The notes beneath the pieces are model-generated. The model was not told the origin of the DNA. It was given only the letters and a program-made list of their open reading frames with translations, and made no database searches. The translations under genes and the position numbers were made by a program. A stretch of 64,000 nucleotides of DNA from Nodularia sp. LEGE 06071 (GTDB taxonomy: Bacteria > Cyanobacteriota > Cyanobacteriia > Cyanobacteriales > Nostocaceae). Shown here piece by piece: positions 1 through 8,380 of the stretch (its first letter is position 1; every line of letters starts with the position of its first letter). The DNA lies in NCBI RefSeq assembly GCF_015207755.1, contig NZ_JADEWH010000001.1, positions 1 to 64,000 of the forward strand, in the 5' to 3' direction.

Positions 1-127
1 TCGTAATTCGTAATTCGTAATTCGTAATTCGTAATTCGTAATTCGTAATTCGTAATTCGTAATTCGTAATTCGTAATTCGTAATTCGTAATTCGTAATTC
101 GTAATTCGTAATTCGTAATTCGTAATT
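1..127. repeat. Heptanucleotide tandem array (TCGTAAT)n
   Basis: About 18 uninterrupted copies of the 7-bp unit TCGTAAT, running off the left edge of the window. This is an STRR-type (short tandemly repeated repetitive) cyanobacterial repeat. The same unit recurs at 29821-29868 at the end of the xanthine dehydrogenase gene. The remaining stretch to 290 holds one small hairpin repeat (203-236) and no gene that I can see. Confidence 0.95.
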
Positions 128-202
128 AGGACACACAGAACAAGGTTTGCCTTTTCCAGTTAAAGTGATGTACAGCAAATTTCATCTGAGTCAGGTACAT
201 AA

Positions 203-236
203 GGGCGGGCATCTTTGCCCTCTCCTACAAGATTTA
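203..236. repeat. Dispersed hairpin repeat, copy 1
   Basis: GGGCGGGCATCTTTGCCCTC followed by a CTCCTACAAGATTTAT tail. GGGC and GCCC can pair. Nearly the same sequence occurs at 25730-25762 downstream of the PuuE-like gene, so it is an interspersed element lying just past the 3' ends of genes and may act as a terminator. Only two copies are seen here. Confidence 0.6.
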
Positions 237-290
237 TCATATTAAGATGTGTACTTTATTTACTTACAAAGTGTCAAAATATATCCCCTG

Positions 291-476
291 TTAAGGTCTG
301 GGAATTTCCAAATCGGTACAAATTTTGAGCGCTAGGATATTAACAATTTCATTATGTCGGGGAACTGCCGAAGTTCTCTTGTTTACTGGATTGTAATAAA
401 TTGTATGCCTTCCACCCTCACGAAGAAACAGACAGCCATTATCTTCTAGATAGCGAATCAATTCACGTCTCTTCAC
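291..476 (-). CDS. hicA: HicA-family mRNA interferase toxin
   Basis: A 61-residue protein of the HicA/YcfA family, a small double-stranded-RNA-binding-fold ribonuclease that cuts mRNA when not neutralised by HicB. The family pattern is visible: KRRELIRYLEDNGC at the start, then REGGRHTIYYNP with the catalytic His in the GRH context, and PRHNEI. It starts with GTG at 476, sharing one base with the TAG stop of hicB (TAGTG), so translation is probably coupled. The gene order hicB then hicA is one of the two common orders. Toxicity is inferred from family only. Confidence 0.88.
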   Translation of the reverse strand: MKRRELIRYLEDNGCLFLREGGRHTIYYNPVNKRTSAVPRHNEIVNILALKICTDLEIPRP

Positions 477-697
477 TAAATTCTAACTGTAATTTGTTCC
501 CTGATCACATTTTTACCTGTGAGTTCTTGCTCTGCAAGTTCTCTATTTGATATGAGAATTAACTCTATCACTTCCCGTAGGCTTTCCCGCGCTTCCTCCA
601 GAGTTCTTTCTTGTACATTTGCACCTGGTAATTCTTGGACATAGCCAATATACCACTCATTTATCTGTTCAAATACAGCAGTAAAAGAGTTTTCCAT
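476..697 (-). CDS. hicB: HicB-family antitoxin
   Basis: A 73-residue HicB-type partially RNase H-like fold protein, the partner that binds and neutralises HicA. The usual N-terminal pattern (FTAVFEQINEWYIGYVQELPG) followed by an EEARESLREVIELIL helix is seen. It lacks the C-terminal DNA-binding domain of longer HicB proteins, as short cyanobacterial HicBs generally do, so autoregulation by this protein alone is uncertain. It is first gene of the two-gene unit and its stop overlaps the GTG of hicA by one base. Confidence 0.85.
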   Translation of the reverse strand: MENSFTAVFEQINEWYIGYVQELPGANVQERTLEEARESLREVIELILISNRELAEQELTGKNVIREQITVRI

Positions 698-717
698 ATA
701 ATCTTTATTTACTAATA

Positions 718-3700
718 TTACATAATTGTAACTCCTTCCAATTGTTCATCAGTCAAATCATATAACTGACGCAACTTATCCAACTTATCTGCATCAGCTT
801 GCCAAATACCCCGCCCATGCGCCTCAATCATGCGGCTCAAAATATTGCGAAAAGCTTCAGGATTTGCCTTGCGTAACTTATCCGCCATCTCTGCATCCAA
901 AGCATAAGTATCAGCCGCTTGGTCATAAACCCAATCATCTTGAAAATCAGCAGTCCCTCCCCAACCAATTAACGCCGTCATCCGTTGGGAAATTTCAAAC
1001 GCACCACCAGAACCTTGATTCGCCATTGCTTGCGCCCATTTGGGATTGACTAACTTACTGCGGTACTCCATTCTGAGTAAATCTTCTAAATTGCGGGGTG
1101 TGGTGTCCTTCGAGAAACTTTCCACAAAGCTAGTCGTTACCTTCTTCCCCCGTTGCTTTTCTGCCGCCTTTTTCAAACCGCCAGTATTAGCGTAATATTC
1201 TTGAATATCAGTTAAACCGTACTCTACAGAATCGATTTCTTGAACAATGCGATCGCTTGTTTTTAATAAAGCATTTAAAATCTCTGGTCTAGCTTGACCC
1301 TTATCTTCCCTACCATAGCTAAACACATTACGACCTTGCCAAGTATTACCTAACTCTTCCCCAGATTCCCAATTCCCATCAACCACTTGATCATTTACCA
1401 GAGAACCGAAATCACCAGCCGGATTAGAAAACAATCTCGCAGAACTATTCTCTACACCTTGCGCCTGCAAAGCCAAAGCGTGCTTTCTAATAAAATTCTC
1501 CTCTTCCGGTTCATCAGCATCAGCCGCCCGTTGAAACAAATCATCCAATAATTCAATAATATTCACAAAGCTATCGCGGAAAATCCCCGACAAATTCCCC
1601 AAAATATCAATACGGGGATGTCCCACCTCAGACAAAGGCTGCAACTCATAACGCACAATCCGCCCAGTTCCCTCCTTCACAGGTTCAGCCCCCACCAACT
1701 CCAAAAGAATCCCCAGAGACTCACCCTTAGTCTTAATCGCATCCAAACCCCATAACATCACCGCCACCGTTTCCGGATACGTCCCATGTTCAGCCAAATG
1801 CTGGGCGATAACTTTTTGACCAACTTCCCGCCCCCGTGCAAAAGCCGCCGGAGAAGGCATTCTATAGGGATCTAAAGCGTGAATATTCCTCCCCGTAGGT
1901 AACACCCCAGCCCCATCCCGCAACAAATCACCCCCAGGCGCAGGCAAAATATACTCCCCATTCAAACCCCTCAACAAACTCCCCAACTCATCAGTACACT
2001 GCATCAACAAACCACTAACCAACTCCTCCTCCTCTTGGCGACCTTCTCTTCGAGACGCTGCGCGAAGGCGACTTGGCGGTTCGTCTCCAAAATAAGCCTC
2101 CAAATAAGCCTCCAACTCCTCCTCATTCGGCGGTTCCCCCAAAATATGCAAACCCGAAGAAAACAAACGATTCTCCAACACCTGCAAATATGCGTACAAC
2201 TTCACCAAATAACCATCAAAAGCGCGATCGCTAAACATTCGCACATTCTCAGGACTAAAAGCAATCCCCAAACGTTTAGCATCATCAAAAGGACAATCAG
2301 CATCCAAACCAGAATCAACAATCTTCTTACAAATAACTTCCTTCAACAGATAATTCTTCTGCGGGTCCTCACGATACTCCGAAATCAAATCCCGCAAAGA
2401 CAGCAACTCCTTATATAAACCAGCCCGACCATAAGGAGGGACATTGTGAGAAATCAACACCCCATAACCGCGACGCTTCGCCAAAATCGACTCAGAAGGA
2501 TTATTCGCCGCATATATGTATAGATTAGGCAAATTACCCAGGAGAATATCCGACCAAGAATAACCAGTATTACCCAACGGTGAACCCGGCAACCATTCTA
2601 CAGTTCCGTGCATCCCGAAATGAACCACAGCATCAGCCGTAAAATCATTTTGCAACCATTTATAGAAAGCCGCATATTGGGGATGAGGAGTTAAATCTCG
2701 TTCAAACATTAACCGCATCGGGTCGCCTTGTATACCCAAAGGTGGTTGGACACCAATCCAGACATTACCTAACTGCACACCGCCAATATGTAATTCCTCC
2801 CCATAGGTTTTAATTCCAGTTCCCGTTAAAGACTTCCATTGTTTTTCAATGCGGGAAGTTAGCAGATATCCCAACCATTTTTCTAACTTGCGGAAATGTA
2901 CACTGGAACCCCCCCTAACGCCCCCGTTCACGGGGGGGGACATGATTTGATTTTTGATGGTGGGTTCTTCATCTGCTGCTTTCACCTGACGAATCAACTC
3001 TTCCCCATCTTCAGGAATATCACCAACCTCATAACCTTGGTCTTTGAGGGCGTGGAGAAACTTAATTAGACTCCGGGGAACATTCAATAAAGCCGCAGTC
3101 CCTACAGCCCCATATCCTGGGGGAAATCCATATAAAATAATTGCTATCTTGCGTTCTGATGCTGACTTTTGGCGTAAAGCAATCCAATTTTTGACTCTAC
3201 CAATTAAGCGCTGGACTCGTTCAGGAACTAAATAAATCTGTTCACCCACTAAACCGCCGAGGGGAATGGTATCAATCGCCCCATCGAGTTCCGGTAAAGC
3301 ATACAATACAACACTTTGCAGTCCGCCTACACCTTGACGTGTCCAGGAATGGATGTCTTGAATTAGCAGGGGTGCGGCTACTATATAGGGTACATTCTTG
3401 GCAGCGAGGATGCGTTTGGCTACTTCCACCTGTCGCCCTGCTTCCATTGAACCTGCGGGACCACCCACGAGAGGAAAGCCAATGGTAGAAACAATTGCAT
3501 CTACCTGGACAGCTTGAGCAGAAAGTGAGAGAGTTTCAGTATTACCTTTTTGTCTTTGCTGGGTTTCGTAGTCGGTGGTCATCCAATCTCTGACTGCTAC
3601 GTGTCCTTCTACACCGTTGATAAAAATGGGTAAGGGAATTAACCCGGCTTCTTCAAAACGGCGAATCAGTTGGGGAATATATGGTTGTTTGGTAATGACG

Positions 3701-4446
3701 TGCTTACGGTAGAGTAAAATCCCGATGACTGGGGAGTGGGGAGTGGGGAGTGGGGAGTGGGAAATTTTGTTCTGATTGTTATACCAGTTTAAATATTCAC
3801 GGGGTGATGTGAAAAATCCCTGATAGTCGGGATGAAGTAAGCCCATGTCGGGGGTTTCAATGGGTGGGGGAATTTCTCCGACTTTTAAATCTAAGTATTT
3901 TTCTGCTAATATCCAAAATAATGCGGCAACGTTTTCGGAACCGCCGGCGTTCCAGTATCCATAGATAATTAACCAGTTGCGTAAGTCTTGGACTTTCTGC
4001 ACTGGGACGAATTTTAAAAGTTTGGGACCGATTTTTAAGAAGCTAATATAACCAGCAAGTTTGTCTTCTTCGCGTCCGTTGCTGAATTTGTCAAGGATGA
4101 ATTTAACAGGTTTTGGCATTCCTTTGGGTTGGTCGCCAATGGCAAAAATACCCAGTTTGGTTAAACTCATCAGTTCTAAGGCTGACTCGAAGACTAGACG
4201 GATGGGAATTTGGGAAATGCGATCGCGCAACCACAAAACCTGATCATAATCAAATAGCAGACTACCGAAAAACACATCAGCGCCATCTAGTGCTGCTTCT
4301 ACTTCGCTGCGCTGACTGGTAATATGGCGATCGCTAAACACCCGAATATCCAAATCAGGACAGCGCAATTTAGCCACCTCAGCCGCTTTTCTGTACAAGT
4401 CAGCGTTAAACGACTCAAATCCAGCAATCAAGACAATGCGTTTCAT
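718..4446 (-). CDS. chlH: Magnesium chelatase subunit H paralogue (BchH/ChlH/CobN family)
   Basis: Large porphyrin-binding subunit of Mg-chelatase, which with the ChlI and ChlD ATPase subunits inserts Mg into protoporphyrin IX; the CobN cobaltochelatase family is related. I place the start at the ATG at 4446 (MKRIVLIAGFESFNADLY), giving 1242 residues. The open frame extends to 4590 but the extra 48 residues look non-coding. Family blocks seen include VVHFGMHGTVEWLPG, NPSESILAKRRGYG and the C-terminal AHGRGIWQADADKL. The N-terminus differs from the main cyanobacterial ChlH, so this is probably the second, divergent copy such genomes often carry. Three repeat-derived segments are inserted in frame, near residues 233, 507 and 794. 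No chlI or chlD is nearby. An alternative is a CobN-type chelatase; the BchH type is favoured from the overall pattern. Confidence 0.85.
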   Translation of the reverse strand: MKRIVLIAGFESFNADLYRKAAEVAKLRCPDLDIRVFSDRHITSQRSEVEAALDGADVFFGSLLFDYDQVLWLRDRISQIPIRLVFESALELMSLTKLGIFAIGDQPKGMPKPVKFILDKFSNGREEDKLAGYISFLKIGPKLLKFVPVQKVQDLRNWLIIYGYWNAGGSENVAALFWILAEKYLDLKVGEIPPPIETPDMGLLHPDYQGFFTSPREYLNWYNNQNKISHSPLPTPHSPVIGILLYRKHVITKQPYIPQLIRRFEEAGLIPLPIFINGVEGHVAVRDWMTTDYETQQRQKGNTETLSLSAQAVQVDAIVSTIGFPLVGGPAGSMEAGRQVEVAKRILAAKNVPYIVAAPLLIQDIHSWTRQGVGGLQSVVLYALPELDGAIDTIPLGGLVGEQIYLVPERVQRLIGRVKNWIALRQKSASERKIAIILYGFPPGYGAVGTAALLNVPRSLIKFLHALKDQGYEVGDIPEDGEELIRQVKAADEEPTIKNQIMSPPVNGGVRGGSSVHFRKLEKWLGYLLTSRIEKQWKSLTGTGIKTYGEELHIGGVQLGNVWIGVQPPLGIQGDPMRLMFERDLTPHPQYAAFYKWLQNDFTADAVVHFGMHGTVEWLPGSPLGNTGYSWSDILLGNLPNLYIYAANNPSESILAKRRGYGVLISHNVPPYGRAGLYKELLSLRDLISEYREDPQKNYLLKEVICKKIVDSGLDADCPFDDAKRLGIAFSPENVRMFSDRAFDGYLVKLYAYLQVLENRLFSSGLHILGEPPNEEELEAYLEAYFGDEPPSRLRAASRREGRQEEEELVSGLLMQCTDELGSLLRGLNGEYILPAPGGDLLRDGAGVLPTGRNIHALDPYRMPSPAAFARGREVGQKVIAQHLAEHGTYPETVAVMLWGLDAIKTKGESLGILLELVGAEPVKEGTGRIVRYELQPLSEVGHPRIDILGNLSGIFRDSFVNIIELLDDLFQRAADADEPEEENFIRKHALALQAQGVENSSARLFSNPAGDFGSLVNDQVVDGNWESGEELGNTWQGRNVFSYGREDKGQARPEILNALLKTSDRIVQEIDSVEYGLTDIQEYYANTGGLKKAAEKQRGKKVTTSFVESFSKDTTPRNLEDLLRMEYRSKLVNPKWAQAMANQGSGGAFEISQRMTALIGWGGTADFQDDWVYDQAADTYALDAEMADKLRKANPEAFRNILSRMIEAHGRGIWQADADKLDKLRQLYDLTDEQLEGVTIM
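2032..2090 (-). repeat. In-frame dispersed repeat inside chlH
   Basis: Contains CTTGGCGACC, a CTTCG...CGAAG hairpin and ACGCTGCGCGAAGGCG. A related element with the same outer parts occurs at 49716-49772 inside the helicase gene. Here it is read as DEPPSRLRAASRREGRQEEE between the Glu-rich segment EAYLEAYFG and LVSGLLMQ, with no frame disruption. Confidence 0.75.
2906..2943 (-). repeat. In-frame C/G-run palindromic repeat inside chlH
   Basis: A run of C, then CGCCCCCGTTCACGGGGGG on the plus strand, read on the gene strand as MSPPVNGGVRGGS. The CCCCC/GGGGG palindrome resembles common intergenic cyanobacterial repeats and appears as an extra loop in the protein near residue 507. Confidence 0.6.
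3731..3762 (-). repeat. In-frame heptamer array (GGGGAGT)4 inside chlH
   Basis: Four copies of GGGGAGT on the plus strand, read by the gene as SHSPLPTPHSP near residue 233. The same heptamer in the other orientation (ACTCCCC) forms the intergenic array at 57422-57444, which marks this as an STRR inserted into, or expanded within, the gene. Confidence 0.85.
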
Positions 4447-4607
4447 GCCTAAGCTACGACGAAAGATCCCTATACTTATGATCTTAATCGTAGTTTCGGT
4501 TTCATGACTCATTCCCCAAAATGAACACCGTAATCTACCCAAAGACTGAAAATTATTGGTTACAAAATACCATTTGGCAATTTGGCACATTTTCGGATGG
4601 CTGAGTT

Positions 4608-4697
4608 GGTATTGTGAGATTCGCGAATATCTTTGTGCGACAATACCGACTTGCAGAATCCCTCAGTTAGCAGGCTAGCTACTGGGGGTATTTTTTT
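4608..4697 (+). ncRNA. Candidate small RNA or attenuator ending in a terminator
   Basis: Two adjacent hairpins on the plus strand. The first has an 8-bp perfect stem, GGTATTGT (4608-4615) with ACAATACC (4640-4647), with TTCGCGAA inside it. The second pairs CCCTCAG (4660-4666) with CTGGGGG (4682-4688), plus an inner TAGC/GCTA, and is followed at once by seven T. No plus-strand gene lies upstream, so the terminator would end an independent short transcript. I do not recognise a named family, and expression is inferred from structure only. Confidence 0.45.
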
Positions 4698-4848
4698 GAT
4701 ATTGTATAAATTCGTTGAGACGGAAGTTCGGACAAATCCTCGAAGTCCTTGAGATGTTAACAGAGATTTTTTTTAAAAGACTGGACTTTGAAAGTAAATA
4801 TGATTGAAACTTTTATTTACCAAAGAAAATAATTCATCCTCAACTAAC

Positions 4849-4863
4849 TTAACTTAAAGTTAA
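4849..4863. promoter_or_regulatory. Palindrome upstream of the HTH/exporter operon
   Basis: TTAACTT-A-AAGTTAA is a perfect 15-bp palindrome about 140 bases before the ATG at 5005, followed by a further GAAATTTAACTC. It is a plausible operator for the HTH protein or another regulator. The function is inferred from symmetry only. Confidence 0.35.
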
Positions 4864-5004
4864 CCGAAATTTAACTCTTAATAGAAGTTTTTGATACCAC
4901 TAAAGGTTAGTATGATGTTTGTGTATAACATTAAACAACAAGGAAAGTCGCGTCTATTGTAATAGCATAATTATCCATAATATCTGCTTATATCTCATTA
5001 TAAA

Positions 5005-5715
5005 ATGAACAATCAAACGAAAGTTGCAGACAGTTGTACAGGTAAATTTTTAACGCCTTTTCAATTGAGGTTTTTACAGAAAAGTTTACAAGAAAATCTA
5101 CCTGATTCCTATCGTCAGCGCATTGAAATTATGCTGCTAGCAGACCAGGGGAAATCTCAAACAGAAATTTGTAAAACTTTAGGATGTTGTCCAGCAACAG
5201 TTAGACATTGGATGCACATAGCCCGTACTGGTATGGCGCATCAATGGCAAGATTGTCCCATTGGTCGCCCGAAAGCAGTCAACGACGAATATCTGCAACG
5301 ATTAAAAGAACTAGTTTTAAATAGTCCCCGCGATTACGGCTATGCTTTTCGCCGCTGGACAGCCAACTGGCTTCAAAAACATTTGGCTAAAGAATTTGGT
5401 ATTGAAGTGAGCGATCGCCATATCAAGCGACTGCTCAAACAAATGGGATTATCTACGCGCCCAAAAACCAATAACGAGCCGCAAGCAGGATCTGAAAATA
5501 CTAAAAGTTCCAGCATATTGATTCACGACCTGAAATCCGACAACATCCCCGAAAATAACGGATTTCTGCCTATTCAATTCGCAAAATTAGGTATGGAGTC
5601 AGAAACTTATGGTGCAAAATCTATCCGATCCTGTGGTTTTATTACAACAGTTCAACCATGCATTAGGACATTCACTGGGCGAAGCGGAATTTCAGCGCTA
5701 CTACCAACAATTTAA
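5005..5715 (+). CDS. Helix-turn-helix protein (IS630-type HTH, domesticated)
   Basis: A 236-residue protein with two HTH-like segments resembling the N-terminal DNA-binding half of IS630-type transposases: residues about 40-75 (DQGKSQTEICKTLGCCPATV) and a winged part at about 95-155 ending RHIKRLLKQMGLSTR. There is no DDE catalytic half, no terminal inverted repeats and no second transposase frame, so it is not an active element. It lies directly upstream of the exporter, and its last 107 bases overlap that gene in another frame. A regulatory role for the exporter operon is an inference. The C-terminal tail after about residue 165 looks poorly structured and may not be conserved. Confidence 0.7.
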   Translation: MNNQTKVADSCTGKFLTPFQLRFLQKSLQENLPDSYRQRIEIMLLADQGKSQTEICKTLGCCPATVRHWMHIARTGMAHQWQDCPIGRPKAVNDEYLQRLKELVLNSPRDYGYAFRRWTANWLQKHLAKEFGIEVSDRHIKRLLKQMGLSTRPKTNNEPQAGSENTKSSSILIHDLKSDNIPENNGFLPIQFAKLGMESETYGAKSIRSCGFITTVQPCIRTFTGRSGISALLPTI

Positions 5716-8329
5716 ATTTCTCAACCCGAAAGTCGGAAAGTTTTGGCAAGGAGAAGATGCAGAAGCTGGAGTATATATTGCGATCGCAGGTAAAGTCAGG
5801 TTATTAAATGATCAAGGAGAGTTAATTACCACATTGGGATCTGGAGAATCTTTTGGAGAATTTACCTTATTCCCAGAGGCTAACTTCCAACCCTATGGGG
5901 CTAGAGCAAGTGTTAATTTACAACTATGCTTTATTCCCGCCGCAGTTTTATCGGCCTTGATGCTTAGATATCCCCCAATTAAAGAGCATTTACTAGCTAA
6001 GGCAAATACCTATAATTCGCTGCTGGTGGGTTCCGAACAATCACCTCAACACAATCAAACCGAAATTCCCTCAGCACCAGTAACACCAGTTACAGAACCT
6101 CAGCTAGACAAAAAACTTAGCAAAGCTTACTTTCCCACTCCTAAGCAGCGAGTTGGACATTTATTACAACGAACAATTCGCCGTTACCCATTTTTTAACC
6201 AACAAAGTGCATCAGATTGTGGTGCAGCTTGTTTAGTCATGGTGTCTCGTTATTGGGGTAAACGCTTTAGTGTGAATCGCTTACGGGATATCGCGAATGT
6301 TGACCGTAATGGTGCATCTTTGCGTGGTTTATCCACAGCAGCAGAAAGTATTGGGTTTAGCACACGACCAGTAAAAGCCAGCCTAGATCAGTTAGCCAAG
6401 CAAACATTACCTGCGATCGTTCACTGGGAAGGCAAACATTACATTGTGGTTTATGAAATTACCCAAAAATCTGTGATTGTCGCCGACCCAGCCATTGGTC
6501 AACGGACTCTGAGTCATGCTGAATTTAAAGCAAATTGGACTGGCTATACACTGCTGCTGCAACCCACAGCCTTTTTAAAAGATACCAAAGACACAATTAC
6601 ACCTTTTTGGCAATTCTTTGAACTACTCAAGCCTCACAGCTTGGTCATGTTGGAAGTATTTGCCGCATCTGTGTTTATTCAGATATTTGGACTGATTACT
6701 CCTTTATTCACTCAGTTAATTTTAGATAGGGTAGTAGTACAGCGTTCTGAACTCACCTTATTTGCCGTCGGTTTAGGATTACTAATTTTTAGTTTATTCC
6801 GTGTAGCAATGATGGGTTTACGGCAATATTTATTAGACCACACAGCTAATAAAATAGATGTGGCATTAATCGTGGCATTTATTCGCCATACTCTGCGCCT
6901 ACCCCTCAGTTACTTTGAGTCCCGTTATGTGGGGGATATTACCTCTCGCGTCCAAGAAAATCGCAAAATTCAACGTTTTCTTTCTGGTGAAGCATTATCT
7001 ATCCTGCTAGATTTACTAACTGTTTTTATCTATCTAGGATTGATGTTTTGGTATAGCTGGAAAATGGCATTGTTATCCTTAGTAATTGTACCGCCTTTTG
7101 TACTATTGGCTTTGGTCGCCACACCTTTTTTACGCAAAATTTCCAGAGAGATTTTTAATGCTTATGCTACTGAAAGTAGTTATCTAATTGAAGCTCTTTC
7201 TGGTGTCAGAACAGTGAAATCTACAGCAGTAGAACAGACAGTGCGTTGGCATTGGGAAGAATTATTGCATAAGGAAATTAAAACTGGTTTTTCTGGGCAG
7301 ATTATTGGTAATCGCCTGCAAATATTTAGTAATTCCATTCACGCAATTGTTACTACTACTTTATTATGGTTTGGGGCATATCAAGTAATTCACAATCAGT
7401 TAACCATTGGTCAGTTAGTAGCATTTAATATGCTATTAGGAAATGTGATTGCACCATTCCAGAGATTAACAGTTTTGTGGAGTGAATTACAAGAAGTAAC
7501 CATTGCAGTAGAAAGAATTAACGATGTACTAGATGCAGAACCAGAAGAGGATTTACAGCATCAAGTTAGACAATCTTTACCACCAATTCAAGGACATATT
7601 CACTTTGATCATGTGACATTCCGCTATCATCAAGAAAGTGATATTAACGTTTTAGAAAACCTCAGCTTTAGGGTTAAACCAGGGCAGATGGTGGCTTTAG
7701 TCGGTCGGAGTGGTTCAGGAAAGACAACTATTTCTAAGTTAGCTTTGGGGTTGTATCCGCCTACAGATGGCAAAGTCTTAATTGATGGACAAGATATTAC
7801 TAGCCTTTCCTTACGTTCCTTACGGGAACAAGTTGGAGTCGTTGACCAAGATACTTTTCTATTTGGCGGCACAATTCGAGAGAATATCAGCTTAGGATAT
7901 CCGGGGGCAAAACTAGAAGAAATTATTGAAGCTGCACAATTAGCGGGTGCTGATGAGTTTATCAAAAAAATGCCTATGGGCTATGAAAGCCAAATCGGTG
8001 AAGGCGGGGGAATGTTGTCTGGTGGACAACGACAAAGGATTGCGATCGCCAGAGCATTATTAGGCAATCCCCAATTGTTAATTTTAGACGAAGCTACTTC
8101 CCATTTAGACGCTGAATCAGAGCGAATTATTCAGAGTAATTTAAATACCATCCTCAAGGGAAGAACCACATTAGTAATTGCTCATCGTCTCTCAACTGTA
8201 CGCAATGCAGATTTAATCTTGGTGCTGGATCGGGGTGTGCTAATCGAGAGTGGTACTCACGAAGAGTTAATGGCTAAACGGGGACATTATTTTTATCTGA
8301 ATCACCAGCAGTTAGATAACGCAGCCTAA
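5609..8329 (+). CDS. CNB-C39 peptidase-ABC exporter (bacteriocin type, HetC-like architecture)
   Basis: A 906-residue exporter that should cleave double-glycine leader peptides and export the core through the inner membrane with HlyD. Domains in order: a cyclic-nucleotide-binding-like domain at about 10-140 (GSGESFGEFTLF); a C39 cysteine protease at about 195-325 with Cys204 (SASDCGAAC), His277 (GKHYIVV) and Asp293 (ADPA); a six-helix ABC membrane domain at about 345-620; and an ATPase with Walker A GRSGSGKTT near 699, signature LSGGQRQR and Walker [10 protein letters not shown]. All three protease residues are present, so it looks active, unlike C39-like domains lacking the Cys. The start overlaps the HTH gene by 107 bases, with GGAG 11 bases upstream. 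The adjoining precursors at 11056-12504 and 18627-20100 are the obvious substrates. Confidence 0.92.
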   Translation: MVQNLSDPVVLLQQFNHALGHSLGEAEFQRYYQQFKFLNPKVGKFWQGEDAEAGVYIAIAGKVRLLNDQGELITTLGSGESFGEFTLFPEANFQPYGARASVNLQLCFIPAAVLSALMLRYPPIKEHLLAKANTYNSLLVGSEQSPQHNQTEIPSAPVTPVTEPQLDKKLSKAYFPTPKQRVGHLLQRTIRRYPFFNQQSASDCGAACLVMVSRYWGKRFSVNRLRDIANVDRNGASLRGLSTAAESIGFSTRPVKASLDQLAKQTLPAIVHWEGKHYIVVYEITQKSVIVADPAIGQRTLSHAEFKANWTGYTLLLQPTAFLKDTKDTITPFWQFFELLKPHSLVMLEVFAASVFIQIFGLITPLFTQLILDRVVVQRSELTLFAVGLGLLIFSLFRVAMMGLRQYLLDHTANKIDVALIVAFIRHTLRLPLSYFESRYVGDITSRVQENRKIQRFLSGEALSILLDLLTVFIYLGLMFWYSWKMALLSLVIVPPFVLLALVATPFLRKISREIFNAYATESSYLIEALSGVRTVKSTAVEQTVRWHWEELLHKEIKTGFSGQIIGNRLQIFSNSIHAIVTTTLLWFGAYQVIHNQLTIGQLVAFNMLLGNVIAPFQRLTVLWSELQEVTIAVERINDVLDAEPEEDLQHQVRQSLPPIQGHIHFDHVTFRYHQESDINVLENLSFRVKPGQMVALVGRSGSGKTTISKLALGLYPPTDGKVLIDGQDITSLSLRSLREQVGVVDQDTFLFGGTIRENISLGYPGAKLEEIIEAAQLAGADEFIKKMPMGYESQIGEGGGMLSGGQRQRIAIARALLGNPQLLILDEATSHLDAESERIIQSNLNTILKGRTTLVIAHRLSTVRNADLILVLDRGVLIESGTHEELMAKRGHYFYLNHQQLDNAA

Positions 8330-8380
8330 CTCAAGCTAATTTTCAATTTTCCCAATCCATCATTAATCTTCAGAGAAGTT

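Larger units (their letters stand above)
4447..5004. other. Divergent intergenic region chlH / HTH gene
   Basis: 558 bases between divergent genes. It holds a pair of hairpins ending in a T-run (4608-4697) and a perfect odd palindrome (4849-4863), both listed separately. No further coding sequence was recognised. Confidence 0.7.

Noticed and set aside
1-127. Tandem array as a possible CRISPR
   Set aside because: The units are directly adjacent 7-mers without spacers; it is a simple heptamer array.
4447-4590. Upstream extension of the chlH frame
   Set aside because: The extra 48 codons have no family resemblance, while the Met at 4446 starts the recognisable Rossmann-like block.
5005-5715. 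HTH gene as part of an intact insertion sequence
   Set aside because: No DDE catalytic half, inverted repeats or target duplication seen; its operon position suggests domestication.
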